A stretch of 64,000 bases of DNA from M3007 sp044347755 (GTDB taxonomy: Bacteria > Bacteroidota > Bacteroidia > Chitinophagales > Saprospiraceae), in assembly GCA_044347755.1 (NCBI GenBank), contig JBIKUE010000002.1, positions 58,020-122,019 on the forward strand, in the 5' to 3' direction. This document shows positions 50,801 through 58,822 of this stretch, piece by piece; position 1 is the first letter of the stretch, and the number at the start of each line of letters is the position of its first letter. Under the pieces are notes generated by a model. That model made no database searches. It saw only the letters and a list, made by a program, of their open reading frames with translations, and was not told the origin of the DNA. Both the position numbers and the translations under genes were made by a program.

Positions 50801-53800
50801 GCTGCCGCTGCCATTAGTAGCGGTAAGGGTTACGGTATACACGCCTGTATTAGCGTAGGAAACCGTTGGGTTTGCGGCTGTAGACGTGGCTGGTGTACCG
50901 CCAGGGAACGACCAGTTGTAAGAAACAGCGCCTGTGGAATTGTTTGTAAAACTTACCACCAGCGGAGAACCTGCAGGGTCCCAGCAATTTTCTACAGGAT
51001 CAACATTGGCAGCCTCACCTGCATGCTCGGTAAGTCTGCACGCTTCCTCAATGGTCCTCAGAACATTGTAGTGAGTGATTGTTTGGTTGTAGGTTCCTTG
51101 CTCAACGTGTGCACCATAAAATACGGTTGCTATCTTATTGTCGTTTGAGAAAGGATTCTCATCATAAGTAACAATGAGTAATGAATTGTGGTCAACGCAC
51201 CACTGTTTATAAGCATCCAGATTAGCCTGAAGCCAATTATCGAATTGTTTCACCGGGTTATTCAATGGAGCACAAGCATCATGGCCGCCATTACAAATAT
51301 CCGGAATTACAAACGAAACATTCGGAAGACTGTCAAAAATGGCCGGGAAAGCTGAAAATGGCTGATTGGTATTAGCCGGGATCTGATTTAAGCCATTCCC
51401 CATCCAGTTGGCAGCAGGGTTATGCGCTCTGGTATAATTACCACTTTGGCCTCCGTTAAATCCAACAGACGGCAAACCCTCCGAATATGTCCGGTAGGAT
51501 TTTTGAGCATTAATCAATGCCCAGCCAAGGTTTTCAGTTGTAAAGGCTGATGGAATAAAATTATCGTTTGTTATTCCCTGATTACTGCCGGAGAATAGCG
51601 CCAGATAGTTTGGTTGGCTTTCATCAAAAACTGCGTAAGCATTTCCGAATTTGGCTCCTGTATTTGCAAGGGCATTAAGATAGGGGGCATTCGGATTTCC
51701 AAAAACAGGATCTGGGCTATCCATGCCTGCAACCACCATAACAATGTGGTCATACGCCGGAACTGGATTGGAAGGTATGCATCCTGTGGAAGGAGTTGCG
51801 GTAAATGCTGCGGTTGGAGGCCCTTGCGATATCACCACTACCTGCGATGTTTTGGTGCTGCTGCCGCACTCATTGGTCGCAGTCAGTACTACGGTATATG
51901 TTCCGGGGGTAGGGTAAGTATGTACCGGATTTTTGACAATACTGGTGTCTCCGTCTCCAAAACTCCAGTGGTAGGTATTTATGCTGCCGATGGAAGTATT
52001 GTTAAACGTAACTACTGCGCCATTTGTAACCGAGGTGAAATTCGCCACCGGAACGGTTTTTACCGTAATGTATGAGACCCTGGTTAAGGTATCGGATCCA
52101 CTAGGATTAGTTGCGCGGAGCGTAATGGGGTATGTTCCTGCAATAGAATATATAACCGTTGGATTTGGCTGGTTAGATGCTGCCGGAATACCTCCCTGGA
52201 AAGTCCATTGATAGGTAAGTGCATTGGGGGAAGACTGATTGTTCATGGTAACAACCAATGTTGCACAGCCACTGGTTGGTTCTGCTTCGAAATTAGCTAC
52301 CGGGGCCGTATTGACCAAGGTCGACTTTGTTACTGAACCACAAGCATTCGTTACTTTTAAGGTTACGGTATAAAAGTTGCCATCCAGGTATTCATGGACC
52401 GGATTTTCTTCAAAGCTAAAGCCCCCATCACCAAAATCCCATTCATAGGATGTGCCAAACTGAGAAGTATTCGTGAACGTTAAAACCAGACCGTTTACGG
52501 TGTAGGTAAAGTTTGGAATCGGCAAAGGGTCGATCGTAATGGAATGCACCTTTGTGGATGAGCCATTTGGACCTGTTGCCGTCAGGGTAACATTTCGTGT
52601 GCCAGGAGTAGCCCAGGTTACCGTTGGATTTTGCTGCGTAGAAGTAGCTGGATTGCCATTAGGGAATACCCAGGCCCAGGAGGTGACATTTCCGGTAGTC
52701 AAATCAGTGAACTGGACCGGGGAGTCTTCACATCCAGGATCGGGGCTCCATGTAAAGTCTGCAACCAAAGCCGGACCACATGCGGAAAGGCAACCGTTAT
52801 TAATACGACCCTGAGCATAGTTATTGATGGCATTAGTGGATTGGTTGCTCCATTGATTGGAGGTATTCACTGTTGGGCACATAATCCACTGATCACATCC
52901 ATTTGGATCATGCCCGCTTGAAAAATTATGTCCCAATTCATGTGAGGTAAGCACTCGGAGTAATTGAGCATTTCCGCTGAAGTCCTGCAGGCAGTGATAT
53001 TTTACGTTATTACAGATACCACTCAGGTAAGCTATTCCAATAGTTCCGCCATTAAAATCACGGTCTGTCCACAATTCACCTACATCAAAATTGACCCCGA
53101 AACCGCCATTGTTTCCCCAAGTTCTGAAACTATCCAACAGGGCTCCTGCATCCGTAGAGGCCGTCCAAGGGTCATTGTCCGAAACAAACTGCGTTACAAT
53201 AACAAAAACCAGGTCATGGTTAAAACTGCCGGAGAAATCGCCCTGCACATTGTTAAGAACAGCAATATTATGGTCTTCAACTGCTCCTACAGAACCATAA
53301 CTGTTAAGCATTAATTCATCAGATGCAATAGCGATCTCAACCTCGTAACATCCCATATTTTCAGTTCCACCTTCATTGGCTTTGTCGTTTACCGCATCTT
53401 CAAGATGTTGCAATTCCATCATTTCTTCTGTGACTCCACAAGCATCAGGTGCTAATGGGTTAACAGCACTACTTGGGTAGAGTACAAAAAGATCTTTGCT
53501 GGCCTGAGGTTCGAAGTACCATAATGGTTCAATATAGTAGCGTTCCAGTCCTTCGACCACAAAACCGTACATAAACTCGTTATGCAGGGTAAGCCTTACA
53601 TTGCCACCTCCATTTAATTCATTCCCCTTAAATGCAATCTGAGGCTTGTTTTGGCTTACTGAAATGCCTTCAGCAGTTTTAAATTGAAGAGAATAGTTGT
53701 CGGCAAGGATTTTACTTGGTGTAAGTGCCAGATTCCAGTTGTGTGTACCAACAATCAACTGGATGGAAGATTCCGTGTTGAATTTCACTTGTTTATCCAA

Positions 53801-53971
53801 CAACTTGGCGTCCAAACGAAAAACCTGATACTCTGAAAATTGGCTTGCCAAAATGGATGATGTATGTGGCTCGATATCTGCCACAAAGGATTGTGCATTG
53901 AGTATGCTGGTCAGACTTTGCAGAACCAATACCAATACAATGCAACCCCACAGACGTAGTAACTTGACCAT
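47870..53971 (-). CDS. Giant T9SS-secreted metalloprotease with sixteen PKD domains and an embedded phosphoesterase-like domain
   Basis: A 2033-aa exported protein. Order: signal peptide (1-27; LVLVLQSLTSILNAQ), a ~165-aa propeptide-like region, then a reprolysin-like zinc metalloprotease (~195-395) with HELGHNFSSGHD at ~342 and a Met-turn WIMCPTV. Sixteen PKD domains run from ~399 to ~1940 and alternate between two types (longer GGTP type with SGC, shorter FGDG type). The fifth is interrupted after its Cys by ~270 residues (~731-1002) similar to the AcpA/phospholipase C phosphoesterase family (FVIPDICNGGHDACA, LIVTYDENP, THYNVLRTIEEA). The expected N-terminal Glu-Asn metal motif is altered to VVAGMDSPD. 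A type A sorting tail follows (FRLFPNPNSGAFVVEMNG). It is expected on the surface or secreted; substrates are unknown. Confidence 0.9.
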   Translation of the reverse strand: MVKLLRLWGCIVLVLVLQSLTSILNAQSFVADIEPHTSSILASQFSEYQVFRLDAKLLDKQVKFNTESSIQLIVGTHNWNLALTPSKILADNYSLQFKTAEGISVSQNKPQIAFKGNELNGGGNVRLTLHNEFMYGFVVEGLERYYIEPLWYFEPQASKDLFVLYPSSAVNPLAPDACGVTEEMMELQHLEDAVNDKANEGGTENMGCYEVEIAIASDELMLNSYGSVGAVEDHNIAVLNNVQGDFSGSFNHDLVFVIVTQFVSDNDPWTASTDAGALLDSFRTWGNNGGFGVNFDVGELWTDRDFNGGTIGIAYLSGICNNVKYHCLQDFSGNAQLLRVLTSHELGHNFSSGHDPNGCDQWIMCPTVNTSNQWSNQSTNAINNYAQGRINNGCLSACGPALVADFTWSPDPGCEDSPVQFTDLTTGNVTSWAWVFPNGNPATSTQQNPTVTWATPGTRNVTLTATGPNGSSTKVHSITIDPLPIPNFTYTVNGLVLTFTNTSQFGTSYEWDFGDGGFSFEENPVHEYLDGNFYTVTLKVTNACGSVTKSTLVNTAPVANFEAEPTSGCATLVVTMNNQSSPNALTYQWTFQGGIPAASNQPNPTVIYSIAGTYPITLRATNPSGSDTLTRVSYITVKTVPVANFTSVTNGAVVTFNNTSIGSINTYHWSFGDGDTSIVKNPVHTYPTPGTYTVVLTATNECGSSTKTSQVVVISQGPPTAAFTATPSTGCIPSNPVPAYDHIVMVVAGMDSPDPVFGNPNAPYLNALANTGAKFGNAYAVFDESQPNYLALFSGSNQGITNDNFIPSAFTTENLGWALINAQKSYRTYSEGLPSVGFNGGQSGNYTRAHNPAANWMGNGLNQIPANTNQPFSAFPAIFDSLPNVSFVIPDICNGGHDACAPLNNPVKQFDNWLQANLDAYKQWCVDHNSLLIVTYDENPFSNDNKIATVFYGAHVEQGTYNQTITHYNVLRTIEEACRLTEHAGEAANVDPVENCWDPAGSPLVVSFTNNSTGAVSYNWSFPGGTPATSTAANPTVSYANTGVYTVTLTATNGSGSSTTTSTVTVNTVPTVGFSHSANTNTMISFSNESIGSTSFLWTFGDGDSSVVENPVHEYPVSDDIITYQVILFATNDCGTVSDTQQVTIITEPKANFNATPTSGCGPLTVQMNNQSTSNATSFQWQFPGGTPNASTMQNPSVVYNTPGSYPVTLISINSAGRDTIVKNNYIVVNPAPITGFTSSANGLTVNFTNSSSGATSYAWNFGDGGSSTIQNPSYTYTTDGTYTVTLSATNACGTVTSTQTVTVATAPSSGFTVSSNTGCAPLALQITNTSSTNATSYEWQFPGGTPSSSTAQNPANLEYALPGTYTITLTVSNAAGTSTSTQTIVVNGGPTANFTSNVAGQNATFSNSSSNALTYSWNFGDGGSSADQNPTHVYTTDGTYTVILTVTNACGTSTISQNVVINTSPGAGFSANTTSGCAGLTVNFSDISSGNPVAWAWTFEGGIPGTSSVQNPSVNYFTPGVYDVTLVVTSVNGVTSSFTQNNIIVVNGAPSAGFTSSNNGTTVNFTNLSTGAVSYAWNFGDNSTSADPDPSHTYQNDGVYNVTLAATNNCGTTIFEQTVVVSTPPVAGFNYSVNSGCAPFIVQFNNASSSNATSLSWNLPGGNPSSSTDPNPIVTWNTAGVYVVTLTASNGAGNSTSTATITVGEGPSAGFTSQTTGLSVNFTSTSSGANTYAWDFGDGTGSSTVQNPSYTYSQTGTFVVTLTVTNGCGTSTSTQTVVIEGSAPTAAISANQQSGCVPLTVQFTDQSAGNPSAWTWTFPGGTPSTSNAQNPVVEYNTPGVHDVTLQVTNAFGGNTQTFPAYVTTQTTPASGFTFTSVQNTVTFTNTSQGAVSYSWNFGDGNSSTEQNPVHTYANPGSYTVSLSASNSCGTTIFQQTITLSSGIGEAAWMENFRLFPNPNSGAFVVEMNGIPQEEVEFVLFNAIGQQIKREMADFGTGNLLRNFDYGNLAAGMYTLRVQANGQAMYAKVAITR
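48145..52775 (-). repeat. Sixteen PKD-domain coding repeats in A-B pairs
   Basis: Eight pairs of PKD units, each pair ~158 aa (~475 bp), are read on the minus strand. A-type units contain SGC.PLTVQF and FPGGTP..S..QNP. B-type units contain WNFGDG..S..QNP and TN.CGT. The order A-B is kept throughout. The third A unit is split by the phosphoesterase-like insertion at ~50965-51780. Confidence 0.88.
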
Positions 53972-54255
53972 AAACTAGGTTTGAGTAAACGTGATGGTTA
54001 GAAGATGAAACAATGAAAACGAAATCGGTGGATTGGGATGAAGATAAAGAATGACGTCTTCAGTCAGTAAATAAATAGGGAATTACAAACCGCAAAATTT
54101 TATTGCAGGAAGTGATTAAACTGCGGGCGAAAGTAGTACATCATTTAGAAATGATTTTAAAATAATAAAAAAAAAGCTCGTTTTGCAAAAACCCGACTTT
54201 ATTGAATTGTTGTTAAATTTGCCCCGCCTACCAAACTCAACGCCATTATCCATTT
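53972..54255. other. Gene-free divergent region with two -7-like elements
   Basis: The gap separates the PKD gene (minus) from the barrel-like gene (plus). It contains minus-strand TACTTTCG at 54128-54135 (PKD gene, leader ~150 nt) and plus-strand TAAATTTG at 54214-54221 (perfect TAnnTTTG, 35 bp before the barrel gene). Much of it is A/T-rich, including a run of A at 54164-54176. No gene or RNA was recognised. Confidence 0.4.
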
Positions 54256-54849
54256 ATGCAAATGCAACAAAAAATTGCGACGTTCGTCGCTTTGTCACTG
54301 TTTTTGATACTTGCCTCTTCCGCACATGCACAAAGGTCCAGGGATCGCAAAAAGGAAGAAAAGGAATCTCCACAAGGCTTTTCCTCCAAACTTTGGTATG
54401 GAGGAGGGGTTATTGTTGGCCTAGGCGGCTTTAACGGATATTCAAGCTTTAACTTTGGATTGTCTCCCATGGTTGGCTATAAAATCGTCGGACCACTTTC
54501 CGTTGGACCAAGAGTGGCTTATGATCTTATTTCCAACAAACAACGTGGCTTTAAAGCTATTAACCTGCACAGTTTTGATGTAGGTGGTTTCGTCCGCTGC
54601 AGGGTGTTTAGAGGCTTATTTATCCAGGGAGAAGTTTCAAACCAATGGTTCCAAAATTTTGATCCGAATACCGGCGATAAATTCAGTGACGAACGGGTTA
54701 ATCAGCGATTAGGGGCGGGCTGGAACTTTGGCTCCCCGGGCGGTAGTGGTTCAGAGATTAGCCTGATGTACAACTTCCGAATAGCAAACGACATCAATAC
54801 CTGGCAAACACCTATGGAATACAGATTCGGGTTTACCTGGAAATTCTGA
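54256..54849 (+). CDS. Small outer-membrane beta-barrel-like protein
   Basis: A 197-aa protein with a signal peptide (MQMQQKIATFVALSLFLILASSAHAQ) and a short charged linker (RSRDRKKEEKES). The body alternates short strands with Gly/aromatic ends (KLWYGGGVIVGLGGFNGYSSFNFGLSPMVGYKI, SVGPRVAYDLI, LHSFDVGGFVRCRVFRGLFIQGEVSNQWF, EISLMYNFRIA) and ends FGFTWKF with a terminal Phe. This is the layout of an 8-strand outer-membrane barrel. No specific family is named. The gene has its own -7 element upstream. Confidence 0.75.
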   Translation: MQMQQKIATFVALSLFLILASSAHAQRSRDRKKEEKESPQGFSSKLWYGGGVIVGLGGFNGYSSFNFGLSPMVGYKIVGPLSVGPRVAYDLISNKQRGFKAINLHSFDVGGFVRCRVFRGLFIQGEVSNQWFQNFDPNTGDKFSDERVNQRLGAGWNFGSPGGSGSEISLMYNFRIANDINTWQTPMEYRFGFTWKF

Positions 54850-54920
54850 GTTCTCAAATGCAAGGATAAATAACTTCATGCCCCCACTCATTCACACACA
54901 CACTCACTCACTCCATAACT

Positions 54921-55973
54921 ATGTCAAAAACTTCCGACATTTTAGGCAAAGACGCCGCTTATTACCTTGATTATCAAAGTAAAACATTCGATAAAAAAAC
55001 GCTTCATGCACCTTCTAAAAATCATGTAAATGAAATTTGGATGCAGAGCAACCGAAATGGACAAACGCTCAGAAGCATGCAACAACTTTTGGGCACGGGT
55101 CGGTTGAAGGATACCGGTTATATCGGAATCCTTCCAGTGGATCAAGGTATTGAGCATGCTGCCGGAGCCTCTTTTGCTCCAAATCCTATCTATTTTGATC
55201 CTGAGAATATTGTTAGGTTAGCTGTGGAGAGTGGATGCAATGCTGTTGCTTCAACATACGGAGTGCTGGGTATTGTGGCACGCAAATACGCGCACAAAAT
55301 TCCTTTTGTGGTAAAAATCAACCACAATGAATTTCTTTCCTACCCCAACAGGTATGATCAGGTAATGTTCGGAACGATTAAAGATGCCTGGAATATGGGA
55401 GCAGTAGCAGTAGGCGCTACGATATATTTCGGATCTCCTGAAAGCCCTCGTCAGATCATTGAGGTTGCCAAAGCCTTCGAAATGGCGCACGAACTTGGAA
55501 TGGCTACCATTCTTTGGTGCTATACCCGCAATAACAATTTCAAGGTGGATGGCATTGACTATCATACCTCTGCCGACCTTACCGGTCAGGCCAATCACCT
55601 GGGGGTAACCATTCAGGCAGATATCATCAAGCAGAAAATGGCTACCAACAATGGTGGGTATAACGCAACCAAGCACGGTAAAACACACCCAAAGGTTTAC
55701 TCAGAGCTTACCACTGATCACCCGATCGACCTTTGCCGCTATCAGGTGGCAAATTGCTACATGGGGCGGGTTGGATTGATCAACTCAGGTGGAGAGTCCA
55801 AAGGATCCAGTGATTTGCAGGAAGCGGTTACAACAGCCGTTGTTAATAAGCGCGCAGGCGGAATGGGCTTGATCCTGGGTAGAAAAGCTTTCCAGCGTCC
55901 ATTTAACGATGGTGTAAAATTGCTGAATTCAGTACAGGATGTTTACCTGGACAAAAGCATTAAACTAGCGTAA
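54921..55973 (+). CDS. fbaB: Class I fructose-bisphosphate aldolase (DhnA/FbaB type)
   Basis: A 350-aa Schiff-base aldolase that cleaves fructose 1,6-bisphosphate. The DhnA-type signature is GYIGILPVDQGIEHAAGASFAPNP, followed by GCNAVASTYGVLG, FVVKINHNEFLSYP, GAVAVGATIYFGSPES and the C-terminal LINSGGESKGSSDLQEAV and GLILGRKAFQRPFNDGVKLL. These match the Bacteroidota class I group. Glycolysis partner tpiA is 7 kb away. The leader contains a CA/CTCA repeat (54893-54913) just before the ATG. No operon partner. Confidence 0.9.
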   Translation: MSKTSDILGKDAAYYLDYQSKTFDKKTLHAPSKNHVNEIWMQSNRNGQTLRSMQQLLGTGRLKDTGYIGILPVDQGIEHAAGASFAPNPIYFDPENIVRLAVESGCNAVASTYGVLGIVARKYAHKIPFVVKINHNEFLSYPNRYDQVMFGTIKDAWNMGAVAVGATIYFGSPESPRQIIEVAKAFEMAHELGMATILWCYTRNNNFKVDGIDYHTSADLTGQANHLGVTIQADIIKQKMATNNGGYNATKHGKTHPKVYSELTTDHPIDLCRYQVANCYMGRVGLINSGGESKGSSDLQEAVTTAVVNKRAGGMGLILGRKAFQRPFNDGVKLLNSVQDVYLDKSIKLA

Positions 55974-56000
55974 TTGAATTGTTGGAATTGATTTATTAAC

Positions 56001-57119
56001 ATGCGCATCTTGTTCGATCACCAGGTATTTTCCTGGCAAACGTATGGCGGAATATCCAGGTATTTCGTTGAGCAAATGCGTGAGCTACAAGCGCTGGGGC
56101 AAATGGTTTATTTGCCCCAGCATTTTTTTTCCGAGAATGTTTACCTGAGTCAATTCCCAGCCTTTGACAGAAAAAGTTTTTTGCCTTTCTCTGTCAAAGG
56201 CAAAAAATGGCTGCAATTGCAATTAGGGAAGTGGAGCTCTGCCCGCGCTTTAAAATCTGTTCAACCGGATGTGTTCCATCCTACTTATTTTGATCCTTAT
56301 TTTTTTGCGCAGGTTAACCAACTTGGCGTCCCCTGGGTTGTTACGGTGCATGATATGATTCATGAAATTTATGGACATGGGAGTCGTGGTTTTTTTTCCC
56401 TGGATAAGGATGTTATCGCGAATAAAAAGTTCCTGGCAGAAAAGGCTGGAGCTATTATTACCGTTTCAGCAAGTACGCGAGCAGACTTGTTGAAATACTG
56501 CCCTGGTGTTGACCCCGGAAAGGTTCATGTGGTGCATCACGGAAATAGGCTTTTGGCAAATGAGGTATCCAGTCCATTAAATGATGGCCAATATTTACTT
56601 TTTGTAGGCCAGCGGAAAGGATATAAAAACTTTAGCCAGATGCTCGAGCAAATCAGCGTTGTGCTCCAGGAAACCCCAGGTTTACAACTATTTTGTGTTG
56701 GCGGCAGTCCTTTTAGTTCAGAAGAGTTGGAGAATATTGCCAGGCTAAGGCTACAAGGCAGGGTCCAATATAAGATGGTAGAATCTGATGAAGCCCTGAC
56801 TAACATATATCAACACGCTGTTTGTTTTATTTTCCCGTCGCAATACGAAGGGTTTGGCTTGCCGGTAATTGAGGCGATGGCCTGCAACTGCCCTGTTGTA
56901 CTAAATCAGGCCAGTTCTTTGCCGGAAGTCGGCGGAGATGCTGCGGTGTATTTCAACTCCGCTGATGCAGTTTCTTTGCCTAATGCTGTATTCAGATTGC
57001 TTCGAGATGACGCATTGCGATCTTCCATGATTGAAAAAGGGCGAACCAGAGCGGCACAATTCACCTGGAAAAAAAGCGCAGAAGCTCATCTCAAGATTTA
57101 TCAAAGCCTTCTGGCGTAA
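56001..57119 (+). CDS. GT4-family glycosyltransferase
   Basis: A 372-aa retaining glycosyltransferase with GT-B fold. It starts MRILFDHQVFSWQTYGGISRYFVE, a typical N-terminal domain with the glycine-rich loop. It has VTVHDMIHE and IITVSASTRADLLKY in the first half, and YLLFVGQRKGYKNF and CFIFPSQYEGFGLPVIEAMACNCPVV in the C-terminal donor-binding half, with the E-x7-E motif. It is cytoplasmic or membrane-associated and acts in surface-glycan assembly. It is followed after 16 bp by another transferase gene, and both probably act on the same glycan. Confidence 0.92.
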   Translation: MRILFDHQVFSWQTYGGISRYFVEQMRELQALGQMVYLPQHFFSENVYLSQFPAFDRKSFLPFSVKGKKWLQLQLGKWSSARALKSVQPDVFHPTYFDPYFFAQVNQLGVPWVVTVHDMIHEIYGHGSRGFFSLDKDVIANKKFLAEKAGAIITVSASTRADLLKYCPGVDPGKVHVVHHGNRLLANEVSSPLNDGQYLLFVGQRKGYKNFSQMLEQISVVLQETPGLQLFCVGGSPFSSEELENIARLRLQGRVQYKMVESDEALTNIYQHAVCFIFPSQYEGFGLPVIEAMACNCPVVLNQASSLPEVGGDAAVYFNSADAVSLPNAVFRLLRDDALRSSMIEKGRTRAAQFTWKKSAEAHLKIYQSLLA

Positions 57120-57135
57120 TAATTGCACAATACTC

Positions 57136-58056
57136 ATGGAACAAGTTTTAGAAACCCCTGTTCTTTTGTTGTTGTTTAACCGACCTGAACACACGACGGT
57201 GGTTTTAGATCGGATCAGATCAGTACGCCCGGTTCATTTGTATATTCACTGTGACGGCCCTCGTGAGCACAAACCTGGTGAGGCCGAATTAGTTCAAGCC
57301 GTGCGTGCATGCATAAAAATGATTGACTGGCCTTGTGAAGTTCACACCCTTTTTCGGGAAAAGAATGCGGGGTTGAGAGATGGAGTATTTGATGCTATAA
57401 ACTGGTTTTTCAAATCTGTAAATGCTGGAATAATCATTGAGGATGATTGTTTGCCGGATCCGAGTTTTTTCCCCTTTTGTGCCGAATTGCTTGAAAAATA
57501 TGCAGAGGATGAAAACGTTATGCATATTGGGGGCTCCAACTTAGGCGCTGCATTGAGTAAGGACCTCAATGACAGTTATTTCTTTTCCAAACTTACGTTT
57601 GTTTGGGGATGGGCAAGCTGGAGAAGAGCCTGGCAGAAAATGTCGATACATTTGGATCATTTTGAAAATTTTAAGCGCGATAATAGGATCCATGATTTGA
57701 GCCCAAATCCATTGGTCAGGGCATATTTCATGGAAAAACTCCGAGCAACCAAAGCAAAAGAAAATAACTCATGGGCTTACGCGTGGTCTTACAGCCTGCT
57801 TGCTTCCAAGGGATTAAGCATAGTTCCGAGGGTAAATTTGGTTCAAAACACAGGAATTGGGTCAGTGGATGCAACCCATACGGTGGAAGATGATAAAAAA
57901 GCCAGGTTAAAGGCTTCTTCCATGATTTTTCCACTCATACATCCAAAGGAGGTTTCGAGGGAAGTCAACATGGATACCAACCTCTTTTATGCGGCACAAA
58001 AAAGTAGAATACGCCTTCTGTTTTGGTATATTCTACATAAATTAAGATTCCGATGA
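57136..58056 (+). CDS. GT2-like nucleotide-diphosphosugar transferase
   Basis: A 306-aa GT-A-type transferase. The ATG at 57136 is used since the longer frame to 57031 overlaps the previous gene and lacks family residues. Core motifs are VLLLLFNRPEHTTVVLDRIRSVRPVHLYIHCDGPRE, FREKNAGLRDGVFDAINWFF, then GIIIEDDCLPDPSFFPFC (the DxD-like acid cluster) and FVWGWASWRRAWQKM. The same arrangement is found in small glycan-locus transferases, some annotated as hemolysin-related. The stop overlaps the next start by 4 bp. Confidence 0.85.
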   Translation: MEQVLETPVLLLLFNRPEHTTVVLDRIRSVRPVHLYIHCDGPREHKPGEAELVQAVRACIKMIDWPCEVHTLFREKNAGLRDGVFDAINWFFKSVNAGIIIEDDCLPDPSFFPFCAELLEKYAEDENVMHIGGSNLGAALSKDLNDSYFFSKLTFVWGWASWRRAWQKMSIHLDHFENFKRDNRIHDLSPNPLVRAYFMEKLRATKAKENNSWAYAWSYSLLASKGLSIVPRVNLVQNTGIGSVDATHTVEDDKKARLKASSMIFPLIHPKEVSREVNMDTNLFYAAQKSRIRLLFWYILHKLRFR

Positions 58057-58595
58057 ACTATATTATATATGATCTTGAAGCAACCTGCTGGGAGAATATG
58101 CCGCCTGGATATGTGCAGGAAACCATAGAAATAGGGGCATACAAGTTGAATCACTATGGAGAAATCAGGGGGAAGTTCAATCGGTTTATCAAACCTTCGG
58201 TCCACCCTACCCTTTCTCCTTTTTGCCGACAACTGACTACTATTGAACAATTGGACATAAACAGGGCAAAATATTTCCCGGATGTCATTGAAGAGTTCCA
58301 GGATTGGGCCCGTATTTTCGAAGAGGACTATATGCTTTGTTCCTGGGGCAATTTTGACCGAAAAATGTTTGCCGCAGATTGCAGACTTCACAGGCTTGAA
58401 GTGGATTGGACGGAACGACATGTTAACCTCAAAGAACAATACCGGGTCATGAAACGACTAAAGTCTGGAATTGGCCTGAAAAAAGCCATAGAGATGGAGA
58501 ACATGGTCTTTTCCGGTCAACATCACCGAGGTATTTCCGATGCAGAGAACCTGGTTAAACTCTTCTTGAAATATTTGGGCAATTGGAGTGTTTGA
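58053..58595 (+). CDS. DEDDh 3'-5' exonuclease (ERI-1/3'hExo-like)
   Basis: A 180-aa exonuclease. All five catalytic residues appear: Asp7 and Glu9 in YIIYDLEATCWE, Asp in CSWGNFDRKMF near 100, and His plus Asp in GQHHRGISDAENLVKLF. The segments QETIEIGAYKLN and FNRFIKPSVHPTLSPFCRQLTTI are typical of the ERI-1/KapD-like branch. It is probably an RNA or DNA 3'-end trimming enzyme in the cytoplasm. It overlaps the preceding transferase gene by 4 bp (ATGA), so they share an mRNA, although no functional link is obvious. Confidence 0.9.
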   Translation: MNYIIYDLEATCWENMPPGYVQETIEIGAYKLNHYGEIRGKFNRFIKPSVHPTLSPFCRQLTTIEQLDINRAKYFPDVIEEFQDWARIFEEDYMLCSWGNFDRKMFAADCRLHRLEVDWTERHVNLKEQYRVMKRLKSGIGLKKAIEMENMVFSGQHHRGISDAENLVKLFLKYLGNWSV

Positions 58596-58716
58596 ACAGT
58601 CATAGCGGTCAGCCAGACAATAAGTTTTAGTGAACAATATGTTGAAAATCAGGTTTTTTAACTTAGTTAGTCGAATAGACCGAGGATCTGTTTCTTATTC
58701 GGATTGAACAACCAGG

Positions 58717-58753
58717 TTAATCGTCCGATTAATGTCAAAACAAGCTAATTTTG
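58717..58753 (+). promoter_or_regulatory. Promoter and palindromic operator of the acyl-CoA dehydrogenase gene
   Basis: TAATTTTG (58746-58753) is a perfect -7 element. The 16-bp palindrome TTAATCGTCCGATTAA (58717-58732) covers the place of the -33 element, as expected for a repressor site. A second inverted pair CGAATA/TATTCG is at 58672-58677 and 58696-58701. The gap 58596-58822 has no other feature. Confidence 0.5.
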
Positions 58754-58822
58754 CTGCATTAACTTTCTTAACCCCAGTCATTTTGACCGGTTCACCACTT
58801 TTAAGTACAATAAAATCAAATC

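Noticed and set aside
50390..51148. A 252-aa open frame on the strand opposite the PKD gene
   Set aside because: It is antisense to a well-supported gene and its composition is what such overlap produces; no motifs.
48145..52775. CRISPR or satellite array suggested by regular spacing
   Set aside because: The repeats are in one long coding frame, differ in DNA sequence, and correspond to PKD domains.
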